Shown here: positions 41,123 to 50,363 of the stretch, one piece after another
Layout: the number at the start of each line of letters is the position of its first letter
Position numbering within the stretch: the stretch's first letter is position 1
Origin: Flavisolibacter longurius
Lineage (GTDB): Bacteria; Bacteroidota; Bacteroidia; Chitinophagales; Chitinophagaceae
Assembly: GCA_014163555.1 (NCBI GenBank)
Contig: JACJGO010000027.1
Span: 1 to 64,000 of the forward strand
Direction: 5' to 3'
DNA length: 64,000 nucleotides
The notes under the pieces: generated by a model
Databases searched by the model: none
What the model was told of the DNA's origin: nothing
What the model saw: only the letters and a program-made list of their open reading frames with translations
Position numbers and translations under genes: made by a program

Positions 41123-42199
41123 ATGTTACGGATATTTTCCAGTCTTTGTTTCCTGTTGGCAGCAACCGTTTGCGTGGCACAGCGACCGCCTTCCATCAGT
41201 TCGCCGGATGTGCATGCCGACAACACGGTTACCTTTCGTTATTACTCCCGCAACGCAAGCCAGGTAATGCTCAGCGGCGAATTTCTTTCGGCCAACCAGG
41301 CTATGACAAAAGATACGTCCGGCCTTTGGAGTATTACCGTTGGTCCTATAAAGCCCGATATGTATCCATATTTTTTCGTGGTGGATGGTGTGCAATTGGC
41401 CGATCCCAATAATACTTATCTTTTTGCCAACGAGCGGTTCAAACGCAGCATTTTGGATGTGCCGGGAAGCACACCGTTGCTGCATTCGCTGCAGAACGTA
41501 CCACACGGGAAGATCCACTACCACTATTACAACTCAAAGACATTAGGAACTACGCGGCCCTTACTGGTGTACACGCCGCCGGGTTTTGATGCTTCGGGAA
41601 AAACAAAATATCCTGTGCTCTACCTTATTCATGGCGGGTCGGATACGGAAGAAACCTGGACAAAGGTGGGAAAGGCCAATCTCATTGCCGATAACCTGAT
41701 TGCCCAGCGCAAAGCCGTGCCGATGATCATTGTGATGCCATACGGCAATGTTCGGCCGTCACCGATGCCTGATTTTACCAAAGATGTGATGAATGATATT
41801 ATTCCTTTTGTTGAATCGGCATATCCTGTATTGACAGACAGTAAGAACAGGGCCGTGGCCGGCTTTTCGGTTGGCGGGGGACAAACGCTGAATATTGGCC
41901 TGACCAATACTGACAAATTTGCTTACGTGTTTTCGTATGCGCCGTACACGCAAACGGAAGAATTTCAAAAAAACTTTGGTGCTAACTATGCACCCAACGC
42001 AGGCCAGTTGAACAACCGCCTGAAACTATTTACCATCAGCGTGGGCACGGAGGATTTTCTCTACGAAAGTGTCAAGCAGAACATCGCGATGTTTGAAGGG
42101 AAGGGCATCAAACTGAAAACCTACATCGGTCCCGGCGGACATACCTGGATGAAGTGCAGGGAATTTTTAGCCACTTCGCTGCAGGAAGCATTCAAATAA
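41123..42199 (+). CDS. CE1-type esterase with N-terminal E-set domain (tandem copy 4)
   Basis: This 358-residue secreted paralogue has a signal peptide ending ATVCVAQ and an E-set domain (about 25-110; TVTFRYYSRNASQVMLSGEF). Landmarks are LVYTPPGFDASGKTKYPVLY, GSDTEETWTKVGKANLIADN, nucleophile Ser249 in GFSVGGGQTLNIG and the His in GPGGHTWMKCREF. It is the shortest of the four. Tight spacing on both sides (15 and 42 bp) places it in the same transcript as the other esterases. The exact acyl substrate cannot be told from sequence. Confidence 0.88.
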   Translation: MLRIFSSLCFLLAATVCVAQRPPSISSPDVHADNTVTFRYYSRNASQVMLSGEFLSANQAMTKDTSGLWSITVGPIKPDMYPYFFVVDGVQLADPNNTYLFANERFKRSILDVPGSTPLLHSLQNVPHGKIHYHYYNSKTLGTTRPLLVYTPPGFDASGKTKYPVLYLIHGGSDTEETWTKVGKANLIADNLIAQRKAVPMIIVMPYGNVRPSPMPDFTKDVMNDIIPFVESAYPVLTDSKNRAVAGFSVGGGQTLNIGLTNTDKFAYVFSYAPYTQTEEFQKNFGANYAPNAGQLNNRLKLFTISVGTEDFLYESVKQNIAMFEGKGIKLKTYIGPGGHTWMKCREFLATSLQEAFK

Positions 42200-42241
42200 C
42201 AAGCAAAACAAATTTCATTTTTTAAATCAACACCTCGTTTT

Positions 42242-43189
42242 ATGACGTACAAATTAAACCGGCTGTTTACAGCAACCATTTTCTCCGCGCTGCTGGTGCT
42301 TTCAACGAGCGGCAATGCGCAGGACGGAACCATCTATCCGCTCAATGCTCCCCCGGAGCCAAATGCGATTCCGCTAAATACCGGTGGCGTTGCCAATCAG
42401 CCTGCATCAGAATCTTGGTTTCGCCAGTGGGGCGACCCGATGGCACGCAACATTACGGCCGCTACGCTTACGCCTTTTCTTCCGAAAGCGGGTAAGGCCA
42501 ATGGGGCAGCTGTGATTGTCGCACCTGGCGGCGGTTTCCGGTGGCTCTCAATGGGCAACGAGGGCTGGGAAGTGGCACAGGCGCTGGCAGACAAAGGCAT
42601 TGCCGCCTTCGTACTCAAGTACAGGCTTCATCCAACGCCAGCATCGCTGGAAGAATTTACAGCCTGGATGAATCGTCCCCGCCCGGCAACGCCGCCGCCT
42701 TCCGATTCGTCACGAACAACAACAACACCGCCGCCAATGCAAATAGACCTGTCGAACCAATTGGCAGACGCCGAAGCGGCGTACGCCATGATCATCAAAC
42801 GGGCCAAAGAATGGGGCGTGGATACAGCCCGCATTGGCATGATTGGTTTCTCGGCCGGCGCCGGTTTAACCATGCATTCTACGCTGAACTCAAAGACGAT
42901 GAAACTTGCCTTCATTGGTCCGATTTATGGCGGAATGGGGCCGGTGGCCGTTCCGAAAAATGCGCCTCCTATGTTTAATGTAATTGCCAGCGATGATTTT
43001 CTTTTCCGTGGGCAAACGGGAGTGATCGAGTCCTGGTACAAGGCAGGCATACCTGTCGAGTTTCATCTTTACCAGAACGGTGGCCATGGCTTTGGTCTTG
43101 GTAATCCCGACAGAACAAGCAACCGCTGGTTTGATGCCTTCATGCACTGGCTGGAAGTAAACCGTTTTCTCAAACCCAAATCCAGCTAA
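42242..43189 (+). CDS. Alpha/beta-hydrolase, carbohydrate esterase-like (second BD-FAE-type copy)
   Basis: This 315-residue secreted serine hydrolase has a signal peptide ending STSGNAQ. It is a distant relative of the gene at 37780: AVIVAPGGGFRWLSMGNEGW forms the oxyanion region, nucleophile Ser204 is in GFSAGAGLTM, the acid is in IASDDFLFRG and the His in YQNGGHGFGLG. A Pro/Thr-rich insert (RPRPATPPPSDSSRTTTTPP near 142-162) lies in a lid-like position and is unusual for the group. It is the last gene of the esterase operon, with 187 bp before the GH9 gene. Confidence 0.86.
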   Translation: MTYKLNRLFTATIFSALLVLSTSGNAQDGTIYPLNAPPEPNAIPLNTGGVANQPASESWFRQWGDPMARNITAATLTPFLPKAGKANGAAVIVAPGGGFRWLSMGNEGWEVAQALADKGIAAFVLKYRLHPTPASLEEFTAWMNRPRPATPPPSDSSRTTTTPPPMQIDLSNQLADAEAAYAMIIKRAKEWGVDTARIGMIGFSAGAGLTMHSTLNSKTMKLAFIGPIYGGMGPVAVPKNAPPMFNVIASDDFLFRGQTGVIESWYKAGIPVEFHLYQNGGHGFGLGNPDRTSNRWFDAFMHWLEVNRFLKPKSS

Positions 43190-43376
43190 CAAAATAGGGT
43201 AAAGACATTGTGTCTATTAATGATAAGAAGAGTAGCAGACAATAAATGGTGATACTCATCCATTGAAATAATACGTGGCATGTCTTAGTTTTCATTTTCA
43301 TTTAATGATCGTGTGCAGGCTTTTTGGTTTCCGTTGATGGTTAGCAACCGGGTCGGCAGAACAATTTTTTTTCAAC

Positions 43377-45905
43377 ATGAAAAGATTATCATTTTTATTC
43401 GTCGTAGTGCTGTTTTCGGCAGCAGGCAAGGAGGCTTTTGGCCAGGAGTTGAAGCTCAATGATCTTGAATATTTCGAGAAGCAGGGCGTCAATGTGCTGG
43501 TGTACAACAATCTTTTTACCGGGGGTTTTAACGATGAGAAGAACGCCGGCATTGAATTGATTCACCACGGCGTACGGACAGCGCAAGGTGGCGCTGTACG
43601 GCTCTCCAACACCCCCGAGCAGTGGGATCTTGTGCCGGACATACCAACTAGAAAAGTTGACCGTGCCTCAAAAACCATTGAGACGACCTTACGGTATAAA
43701 GATTACGATTTTGATTCGCGGGTGGTTGTTACACCAAAGGGAAAAGGGGTGGAGATCTCTGTTTACCTGGACAAGCCTCTTCCCAAGCCCCTTGAAGGGG
43801 CGGCCGGGTTTAACCTTGAATTTTTGCCCTCGCAATATTGGGCCAAAACCTATCTGATGGATGGTCGCTATAACCGGTTTCCGCGTTATGTGGTTGGCAA
43901 CACCATCACGCGGCCCAATGCTGAAAAACCAAAGCAGTTCAAGGGATACAACACATCCGACGACAGGGGAACCGGACGCTTTATCGATCCGCTTCCGCTT
44001 GAAAAAGGACGTAGCCTTTTGCTGGCACCCGATGAACCTTCCCGGTTGGTAAAAATAACGTCGCAGGATGCCGATCTGCTGCTGTTCGACGGTCGAATGC
44101 TGGCGCAGAACGGCTGGTTTGTTGTACGCAGTTTGTTGCCGGCCGGAAGAACAGGCAAAGTTCTCACATGGACGGTTGAACCCAATGCCATTCAGGGTTG
44201 GATAAGAGAGCCGAATATTGGTTTCTCGCAAGTGGGCTACCTTCCCTCACAACCCAAAGTGGCCGTCATTGAACTGGACAAAAAAGACAAACCACTCCAA
44301 AAAGCCTCGTTGTATAAAGTGGGCGTCGACGGCACTGCTACTGAAGTTTTTAGCGGCAACATTACACCCTGGGGGCCCTATTTCAAATACCACTATGTAA
44401 AATTTGATTTTACTTCTGTTAAAACCCCTGGCATCTATTATATCCAGTATGGAAAGCAGAAGACCAACAACTTCCTCATCGAAAATAGTGTGTATGATAA
44501 GATCACGGATGCCACCAGTGATATCTGGATTCCGATACACATGAATCACATGGCCGTGAACGAGGGTTACCGGGTATGGCACGGCGAACCGTTTAAAGAA
44601 GGCTATCGCCAGGCGCCACCCAACACCGATCACTTCGATCTTCATGCACAGGGACCCACAACAGATACAAAGTACAAATCGCTTGAACTGATTCTGGGGT
44701 TAAACGTGGGTGGGTTTTTCGACGCCGGCGATTTTGATATTGAAACGGGGGCGAATATCAACGTGGTGCAAAACTTTGTCAGGACCTGGGAATATTTCAA
44801 ACCCTTGCGTGACCAGACCTTTGTTAGCCAGAAGCAACGTTATGTGGATCTGCATCGGCCCGATGGAACGCCGGACGTGTTACAGTTTATTGAACACGGA
44901 ACCCTGAACCTGGTGGCACAGGCCGAGATCATTGGCCATATGTCGCAAACACTTTCCAACTCGGTTCTGGACAATTATCATCACCTTGGCGATGCCGCCT
45001 CGCTAACCGACGGGCTTCCTTTTAATCCAGCCCTTGGTCCTTATGAAGTAGCCCCCGATGGCCGGTCAAGTGGCGTGAAGGATGATATGTGGGCCTTTAC
45101 CACCCGTAATCCCAGTCTTGACCTCAGTGCTGCCACGATGCTGGCCGCCGCAAGCCGGGCCCTGAAGGGCTACAACGAAGACCTTTCGGCAAGAGCCCTG
45201 CAACAGTCGAAACGATTGCTGAAAGAAGCAGCGGACTTATTGGCTAACCGGCCGCCGGATACACTCGGCTGGCGGAGAGGCGCCAATATTTCCACCAATC
45301 TTCAATTGTACATTGCCACCGGAGAGCAGCAGTACCGCAACAAGTTCCAGGAACTTTTGTGGCCGGCATTGGACCGTAACGCTACGTTCATTCTTTTAAC
45401 GGCATTGGATGCCATACCGCATATGGATTCAGCGTATAAAGAAAAGCTGCGGCCCTATGTTGTAAAATTCAAGGAATATATCCTTGGTCTTGAAAAGAAC
45501 AATCCCTACGGCGTGCCCATTGGTCTTGGCAACTGGGCCGGTAGCGGCGAGGTGATGAACTTTGGTACCACTGTCTGTTTTGCCAGCAAATATTTTCCTG
45601 AGATTATCGAGGCCAGCCATGCGTTTAAGGCAAGCAATTATCTTTTTGGCTGCCATCCCTATCATAATTATTCCTTAGTGGCCGCGGTGGGGGCTGCTCG
45701 TCCCAAAGCCGTTTTTTATGGCAATAACAGGGCTGATTTTTCCTTCATCCCGGGCAATGTTGCGCCGGGCCTGTTATTCAGAAAGCCTGATCATTTTGAA
45801 AACTACGACGACTGGCCATTTTTGTGGGGACAAAATGAGGGCACCATTGCCGGCAATACCAGCTATTTAATTTTTGGATCCGCATTCAAGAATTTGGTGA
45901 AATAG
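43377..45905 (+). CDS. GH9-family glycoside hydrolase with Ig-like N-domain, secreted
   Basis: This 842-residue protein has a signal peptide ending GKEAFGQ. An N-terminal beta-rich region (about 25-275) of unknown role is followed by the CelD_N immunoglobulin-like domain (near 280-370; FSQVGYLPSQPKVAVIELDK). The (alpha/alpha)6 GH9 barrel has Asp449 and Asp452 in FFDAGDFDIETGANIN and Glu821 in GQNEGTIAGN, matching the family's base and acid. GH9 enzymes are usually endo-beta-glucanases. Its substrate here could be mixed-linkage glucan or xyloglucan backbone associated with the xylan. The extra N-terminal module is longer than in typical GH9 enzymes. Confidence 0.85.
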   Translation: MKRLSFLFVVVLFSAAGKEAFGQELKLNDLEYFEKQGVNVLVYNNLFTGGFNDEKNAGIELIHHGVRTAQGGAVRLSNTPEQWDLVPDIPTRKVDRASKTIETTLRYKDYDFDSRVVVTPKGKGVEISVYLDKPLPKPLEGAAGFNLEFLPSQYWAKTYLMDGRYNRFPRYVVGNTITRPNAEKPKQFKGYNTSDDRGTGRFIDPLPLEKGRSLLLAPDEPSRLVKITSQDADLLLFDGRMLAQNGWFVVRSLLPAGRTGKVLTWTVEPNAIQGWIREPNIGFSQVGYLPSQPKVAVIELDKKDKPLQKASLYKVGVDGTATEVFSGNITPWGPYFKYHYVKFDFTSVKTPGIYYIQYGKQKTNNFLIENSVYDKITDATSDIWIPIHMNHMAVNEGYRVWHGEPFKEGYRQAPPNTDHFDLHAQGPTTDTKYKSLELILGLNVGGFFDAGDFDIETGANINVVQNFVRTWEYFKPLRDQTFVSQKQRYVDLHRPDGTPDVLQFIEHGTLNLVAQAEIIGHMSQTLSNSVLDNYHHLGDAASLTDGLPFNPALGPYEVAPDGRSSGVKDDMWAFTTRNPSLDLSAATMLAAASRALKGYNEDLSARALQQSKRLLKEAADLLANRPPDTLGWRRGANISTNLQLYIATGEQQYRNKFQELLWPALDRNATFILLTALDAIPHMDSAYKEKLRPYVVKFKEYILGLEKNNPYGVPIGLGNWAGSGEVMNFGTTVCFASKYFPEIIEASHAFKASNYLFGCHPYHNYSLVAAVGAARPKAVFYGNNRADFSFIPGNVAPGLLFRKPDHFENYDDWPFLWGQNEGTIAGNTSYLIFGSAFKNLVK

Positions 45906-45914
45906 ACAGATTGG

Positions 45915-45961
45915 ATGGAACGGTTTAGACTCCATTACGGATTCAAAACCGTTCCATTTTT
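45915..45961 (+). terminator. Terminator after GH9
   Basis: ATGGAACGGTTT at 45915-45926 pairs perfectly with AAACCGTTCCAT at 45946-45957 around a 19-nt loop and continues into a T tract. It begins 10 bp after the stop codon and marks the end of the polysaccharide locus. Confidence 0.85.
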
Positions 45962-46069
45962 AAGGCTGGTATAAAGTCTGTCGATATGAATTTTATGACC
46001 GTTTTTTTCCGGTTTGCCGGTTGGTATATGGATACGAATGAGCCGCACGAAGATTAACCTGTGGCAGCC

Positions 46070-46645
46070 TCAATCGGATGTTCCGGACTTTAGTTTCTGC
46101 ACTTCTTCTTTCAACACAGAATTTTGTTGCGACAGATCACTAACTGTATTCTTAAGTACCCTGTTTTCCTTTCTGAGTGTCATCAGGCTGACGACTTGTT
46201 TTGCCAGTTGCTTCAGGGCGGTAAGTTGAATAGGTGTCAGCGTATGCTCCTGCACATCAAGTACGCATAGTGTGCCCAGTGCCTGACCTGTTTCTGTTAC
46301 CAGGGGCATGCCTGCATAAAAAACAATATGCGGCTCACCGGTTACAAATGGATTGTTGGCAAACCGTTCGTCTTTGCGACTATCAGGCACCACCATTATC
46401 TCGGAGGGATTCTGAATGGCATAGCTGCAAAATGCGTATTCAATGGGGGTTTCTTTTACTTCCAGACCCGCTACTGATTTAAACCATTGTCGTTGTTCAT
46501 CCAGAAGGGTGATCAGCGAAATGGGCGTGCCGCAAATGCGGGAAGCCAGCGATGTAATATTGTCATATTCTTCTTCCGGAGGCGAATCCATGATCTCAAA
46601 TTCTCTGAGTGCCTCCAGGCGCTTTTGTTCATCGGTATACAACAT
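46070..46645 (-). CDS. GAF-domain protein
   Basis: This cytosolic protein of 191 residues (start at ATG 46645; a longer frame would need a TTG) is a single GAF domain. It begins DEQKRLEALREFEIMDSPPE and continues ISLITLLDEQRQWFKSVAGL, AFCSYAIQNP and YAGMPLVTETGQALGTLCVL. A C-terminal coiled coil (QNSVLKEEVQKLKSG) follows. This is the GAF subtype usually found at the N-terminus of sensor kinases or diguanylate cyclases. Here it stands alone and could be a ligand-binding or redox sensor for an unlinked kinase. It has no clear operon partner. Confidence 0.88.
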   Translation of the reverse strand: MLYTDEQKRLEALREFEIMDSPPEEEYDNITSLASRICGTPISLITLLDEQRQWFKSVAGLEVKETPIEYAFCSYAIQNPSEIMVVPDSRKDERFANNPFVTGEPHIVFYAGMPLVTETGQALGTLCVLDVQEHTLTPIQLTALKQLAKQVVSLMTLRKENRVLKNTVSDLSQQNSVLKEEVQKLKSGTSD

Positions 46646-46803
46646 ATTCCTTTTCGTATTAGGGTGATTCAATCGTTATTAAAAATAGAGAAAAGTATAA
46701 AGTTGAGGAATACAATCTTCTGCCTTTTACAAGGCTAAGAAAAGGAGGGAACGATTCGGCTCCCATTCACTTGATTACTTTATTTGGCAACCAATAAAAA
46801 CAA

Positions 46804-46829
46804 AAGCCCGCAAATTGGATTGCGGACTT
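46804..46829 (-). terminator. Terminator of the minus-strand membrane-protein genes
   Basis: AAGCCCGCAA (46804-46813) pairs with TTGCGGACTT (46820-46829) with one mismatch. On the minus strand the hairpin is followed by CTTTTGTTTTT. It lies about 60 bp after the stop of the 139-residue protein gene. Confidence 0.65.
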
Positions 46830-46890
46830 CTATATCGTCATCTTCAGAAAACCAATCCGGTTTCTTCAGCGTAAATGAAGCCATCACCAC

Positions 46891-47310
46891 CTACCAGGAA
46901 AGCTGTTTATCATTGATCAGCCATCCAAGAATCATCAAGGCAAGCCCCGACAGTCCGATCACCAGATGCAGGGGATGAAAGATGGTTACCATCAGCAGTT
47001 GTATCACTATCCACCCCAGAAGAATACACCCTTGTGCAAATACCAGAAAAGGGTAATGACTGCTTTGGGTAAAAGCCATAACCGCTACGGCCGCACCCCA
47101 TACACCAATAACGCAAAACAACACAAGTCCCGGAATGAAATAGGTATTGAAAGGTGCAGAGTGCTTAAGGTACGTGGTTGAAATGCCAAGGCCATTTCCC
47201 GAAGGATCGGTGATAAAACTATAGCCGGCTGCCAGTGCATTGAGCGAAACCACCGCCAGCAGTAGGATTGCGGTGATACGAACGCCTTTAGGCATAGGTT
47301 GCTTTTTCAT
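46891..47310 (-). CDS. Small membrane protein of unknown function, 139 aa
   Basis: This four-helix membrane protein has hydrophobic segments at ITAILLLAVVSLNALAAGYS, YFIPGLVLFCVIGVWGAAVA, GCILLGWIVIQLLMVTIF and LVIGLSGLALMILGWLI. Its first 23 bases overlap the end of the 302-residue membrane protein gene upstream, so they are probably translated together. I do not recognise the family with certainty. The four-helix plan with GYSFITDPSGNGLG after the first helix resembles small integral membrane proteins found in many Bacteroidota. Confidence 0.7.
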   Translation of the reverse strand: MKKQPMPKGVRITAILLLAVVSLNALAAGYSFITDPSGNGLGISTTYLKHSAPFNTYFIPGLVLFCVIGVWGAAVAVMAFTQSSHYPFLVFAQGCILLGWIVIQLLMVTIFHPLHLVIGLSGLALMILGWLINDKQLSW

Positions 47311-48196
47311 GTGGTTTTATTTTTTGAGGGATGAAAGGTTCGGTTAGATTTCGGAGGATAACGACTGTACAGAAAATCGTTACCAGGTTAAAGGCTGGAA
47401 TGATAAAAATGACAGGAATGACCGGGTATCCGAAAGAGGCCATGGCCAGCACCTTTGCCGTTAAGGAAGTCATCAAAACGGAAAGAAAAACAAAATAAAC
47501 TGGTGTCAGTAAAAATCCCAATGGTGCTCTCCTGATCCAAAGCAAGCCGCAAAGAAAAGCACCCGGCAAAAGGATGCCCAGGTCCAGTCCCTGCACAATC
47601 AGCGTTGTGTAATGCTCCACTTGTGGAGGGATGATGGTGCCATTCAAAAGCGGAGGGATCACGATACTAAGCCAAAGCAAAGCAATCGAAATGGCATTGA
47701 AAAGAAGGAAACCTCCGGTAGCGTTATAGGGCGTGGTTTGTTTAAAGCGAGAGGCTACTGTTTTTGTGTCAAATGTGAGCAGCAGCGCTATAAAAGCATA
47801 AAAGGAAAGACCCATCAGGACGACATAAACAAGAAACATTTTGTTGTACATGCCCATGACGGTGTAGAAAAGATAGGTGACCAGAAAATAACCCACGGTG
47901 CCTGTAAGCAGGTACCGTCCCCGTATAGATCCCTTCCGTGCCCGCCAAAGAGAAAAGAGCAGGATTGGAATGCCAATCAGCAGCGTTACATAATCCTGTG
48001 CAATGCCCTGCGGTGCCACTTCTGCTGACATGTCTTTGTACAGTCCTTTGCCGTAGATAATTACTTCTTCGCCCCGTATAGACCTGTACGAATAAGGCCC
48101 CGGACCCTCCTGTGAGAAGATGCCTTCTGTGGTGGCAACAACGGCACCCAAAGCAAGGAATATTACAAGGAGGGTAATAGTTTTTTTGTTTTTCAT
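47288..48196 (-). CDS. Multi-pass membrane protein of unknown function, 302 aa
   Basis: The ATG at 48196 begins MKNKKTITLLVIFLALGAVV, a hydrophobic helix, followed by an extracytoplasmic loop (YSYRSIRGEEVIIYGKGLYK). Six to seven further transmembrane segments include DYVTLLIGIPILLFSLW, MFLVYVVLMGLSFYAFIALL, LLFNAISIALLWLSIVIPP and IPVIFIIPAFNLVTIFCTVV. No known transporter or enzyme motif is evident. It overlaps the 139-residue membrane protein gene and follows the frameshifted membrane gene by 85 bp, so the three may form one membrane-associated operon. Confidence 0.72.
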   Translation of the reverse strand: MKNKKTITLLVIFLALGAVVATTEGIFSQEGPGPYSYRSIRGEEVIIYGKGLYKDMSAEVAPQGIAQDYVTLLIGIPILLFSLWRARKGSIRGRYLLTGTVGYFLVTYLFYTVMGMYNKMFLVYVVLMGLSFYAFIALLLTFDTKTVASRFKQTTPYNATGGFLLFNAISIALLWLSIVIPPLLNGTIIPPQVEHYTTLIVQGLDLGILLPGAFLCGLLWIRRAPLGFLLTPVYFVFLSVLMTSLTAKVLAMASFGYPVIPVIFIIPAFNLVTIFCTVVILRNLTEPFIPQKIKPHEKATYA

Positions 48197-48281
48197 CGTA
48201 AGAAAATTTAGAGACGTTTTACCCTTGCAGAAAATGCATGAGATCACTACCTCGCTGCTACTTGAAACCACTCCTATCCAT

Positions 48282-48997
48282 CTATGTCCTGTTCACGGAA
48301 GCGCTGGCCTTTTCATACGCTTGTGGGGCTTGCATACCCGTCTTTGATTTTATTATCTGTATGCCTTTCTTCTCAACCGGCTTTTGTTTTTTCAGAAAAA
48401 CGGCCAGCAGAAAGATAAACAGTGGTGCCGTGATGGCCCAGGGATAACCAAGGGCCAACAGCCGATAGGAATACGACGGGTAGAAATACACAATAGAATA
48501 AAAGGTGTCACAACGGCATGTGCAAGAAGTGAGATCCGGACCCATTGCTGAAAGCCTGTTTTTTCAAACCGCGGAAACAGCGTTGCTGCGGCCAGTCCCA
48601 TGAAAATATAGCCAAGCGCATCAAAGTTCCAGAACAGGGAATGTGGTGTTTGTTGCAGAAGACGGACCTCGTCCAGCTTTCCTTTTATCGTCATGGGAAT
48701 AACCGTTGCCAGTTGCACAACATAATTGGCCGTCACAAAAACAGCATAGATGGTGGTGAAAAGCAAGGCTGCATGCGACCAGAATTTTTTCCGTTGCGGC
48801 GTGGTATAATGAATGGCGAGTATCAGCAAAAGAAAAGGAACCACAATAAGCAGCGAGGTGCCGTAGATAAGTTTTTCATCCAGGGGAAATGACAAAACAC
48901 CTTTTACCTGCAGTAACTGCACAATGCAGTAAGTACAGGTGGCGGTGCATGCGAAAAGACCTGACCAAAAGCCAATGGTGTGGACAGTGGGTTTCAT
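48282..48997 (-). pseudogene. Frameshifted multi-pass membrane protein gene
   Basis: Translation from ATG 48997 gives membrane helices (HTIGFWSGLFACTATCTYC, IYGTSLLIVVPFLLLILAIH, HAALLFTTIYAVFVTANYVV, NFDALGYIFMGLAAATLFPR) up to LAHAVVTPFIL. Then it turns into a Cys/Arg/Pro-rich tail uncharacteristic of a membrane protein. The frame shifted by one base instead continues with VYFYPSYSYRLLALGYPWAI and TAPLFIFLLAVFLKKQKPV and stops at 48282. One missing base near 48490-48500 accounts for this. It could be a real inactivating mutation or a sequencing error; the site is not a long homopolymer. The restored protein would be about 238 residues. Confidence 0.75.
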
Positions 48998-49208
48998 TTC
49001 TTTTCTTTGTATAAAGATATTTTGTGGTCTGTCGGTTTTCCCATGACCGGTGAGGAGTGGGCTTATGATAGTGGTCAGTTTGTGGCATCAAAAAGCAAGA
49101 AGAAAGGAATAACGCAATGGCTGCCACTTTGCTTTTTGAAAAATGATTGCACAGGGGCTGCCGCACGGTGGCCTGGTTTTATCAGCTAAACGTTCAAAGT
49201 AAAACTGT

Positions 49209-50363
49209 ATGAATGAAATGCCGCTGACGGTACGAAGGGCAATTGAACTGATGGGATTGTATTTTTTAGGCACCATCATCTTTATCGGCAGGGATGTGAT
49301 CACCCCACTGGTAATGGCGTTTTTTCTCTCTATTATTGTTCTGCCCATTTACCGCAGATTGCGTAGCCGCGGACTGGGCGAAGGACTTTCCATTTCGCTT
49401 TCGCTGTTTCTGCTAATCATTGTTCTGGCACTGGTGGTTTGGTTTTTCTCTTCGCAGATTGGCAACCTTGTTTCGGACTTTCCCCAAATCAAAAACAATG
49501 TGCAGACCCATTTGAATTCCTTAAGCGAATGGGTTGGACAGGCCTTTGGCATTTCTACCCAGCGGCAAACCCAAATGATCAATGATTACAACGACAAGCT
49601 GCTCACCTTTGCCACGGGCTTGCTGGGCGGGGCAGCTTCATCACTCACGGGGATCTTTATTTTTATCGGACTTCTGCCCATCTATATTTTCCTGTTCTTG
49701 TTCTACAAAAACCTCCTGCTGCGTTTTGTGTTTTTGTGGTTTCCAAAAGAAAACCATCCAAAGGTGGAGGAGGTCATGCGGGAATCGGAGATCATCATCA
49801 AAAGTTACCTGGTAGGACTGCTCATTCAGATCACCTATATAACCATTCTGTTGGGTGGCATCCTGCTGGTGTTCGGCATCAAGCATGCCATCCTGATCGG
49901 GGCCATCTTTGCTGTGCTGAACCTCATTCCTTATGTCGGTGCTCTTATCGGGAACATTATCGGTGTGCTGTTGACGATTTCCTCCACCACTGAAATCTGG
50001 CCCATCTTTATTGTGCTGGGCACGATTGCGTTAGTTCAGTTCCTCGACAACAATATCCTTATGCCGCGGATTGTCGGCTCCAAAGTAAAGATCAATGCCC
50101 TGGCCACCATCGTAGGCGTGATTATAGCCGGTGCTTTAGCCGGTGTATCGGGCATGTTTCTTTCGCTGCCCGTGATTGCCGTGATGAAAATCATTTTTGA
50201 CCGCACAGACAGTTTGAAGCAATGGGGTGTATTGCTAGGTGACGAAAAGCCAAAGCGGAGCCCGATGCAATGGCCGGTTCTTCGGTCGAAAAGCAGGGAG
50301 GTGCAAAAGAAACTGGAAAGGCAGAATGATGTGGAGCCACCCCGGGAGGAAGGAAGCGAATAA
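49209..50363 (+). CDS. AI-2E family transporter (PerM/YdiK-like)
   Basis: This integral membrane protein of 384 residues has about eight transmembrane segments, for example GLYFLGTIIFIGRDVITPLV, ISLSLFLLIIVLALVVWFF and GIFIFIGLLPIYIFLFLFY. It also has the family C-terminal block AILIGAIFAVLNLIPYVG followed by FLDNNILMPRIVGSKVKINA. The large loop between helices 3 and 4 (VSDFPQIKNNVQTHLNSLSE) is typical. Members are proposed exporters, with TqsA linked to autoinducer-2, but most have unknown cargo. A charged tail (LGDEKPKRS, REVQKKLERQNDVEPP) extends the C-terminus. It is transcribed away from the frameshifted membrane gene. Confidence 0.9.
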   Translation: MNEMPLTVRRAIELMGLYFLGTIIFIGRDVITPLVMAFFLSIIVLPIYRRLRSRGLGEGLSISLSLFLLIIVLALVVWFFSSQIGNLVSDFPQIKNNVQTHLNSLSEWVGQAFGISTQRQTQMINDYNDKLLTFATGLLGGAASSLTGIFIFIGLLPIYIFLFLFYKNLLLRFVFLWFPKENHPKVEEVMRESEIIIKSYLVGLLIQITYITILLGGILLVFGIKHAILIGAIFAVLNLIPYVGALIGNIIGVLLTISSTTEIWPIFIVLGTIALVQFLDNNILMPRIVGSKVKINALATIVGVIIAGALAGVSGMFLSLPVIAVMKIIFDRTDSLKQWGVLLGDEKPKRSPMQWPVLRSKSREVQKKLERQNDVEPPREEGSE

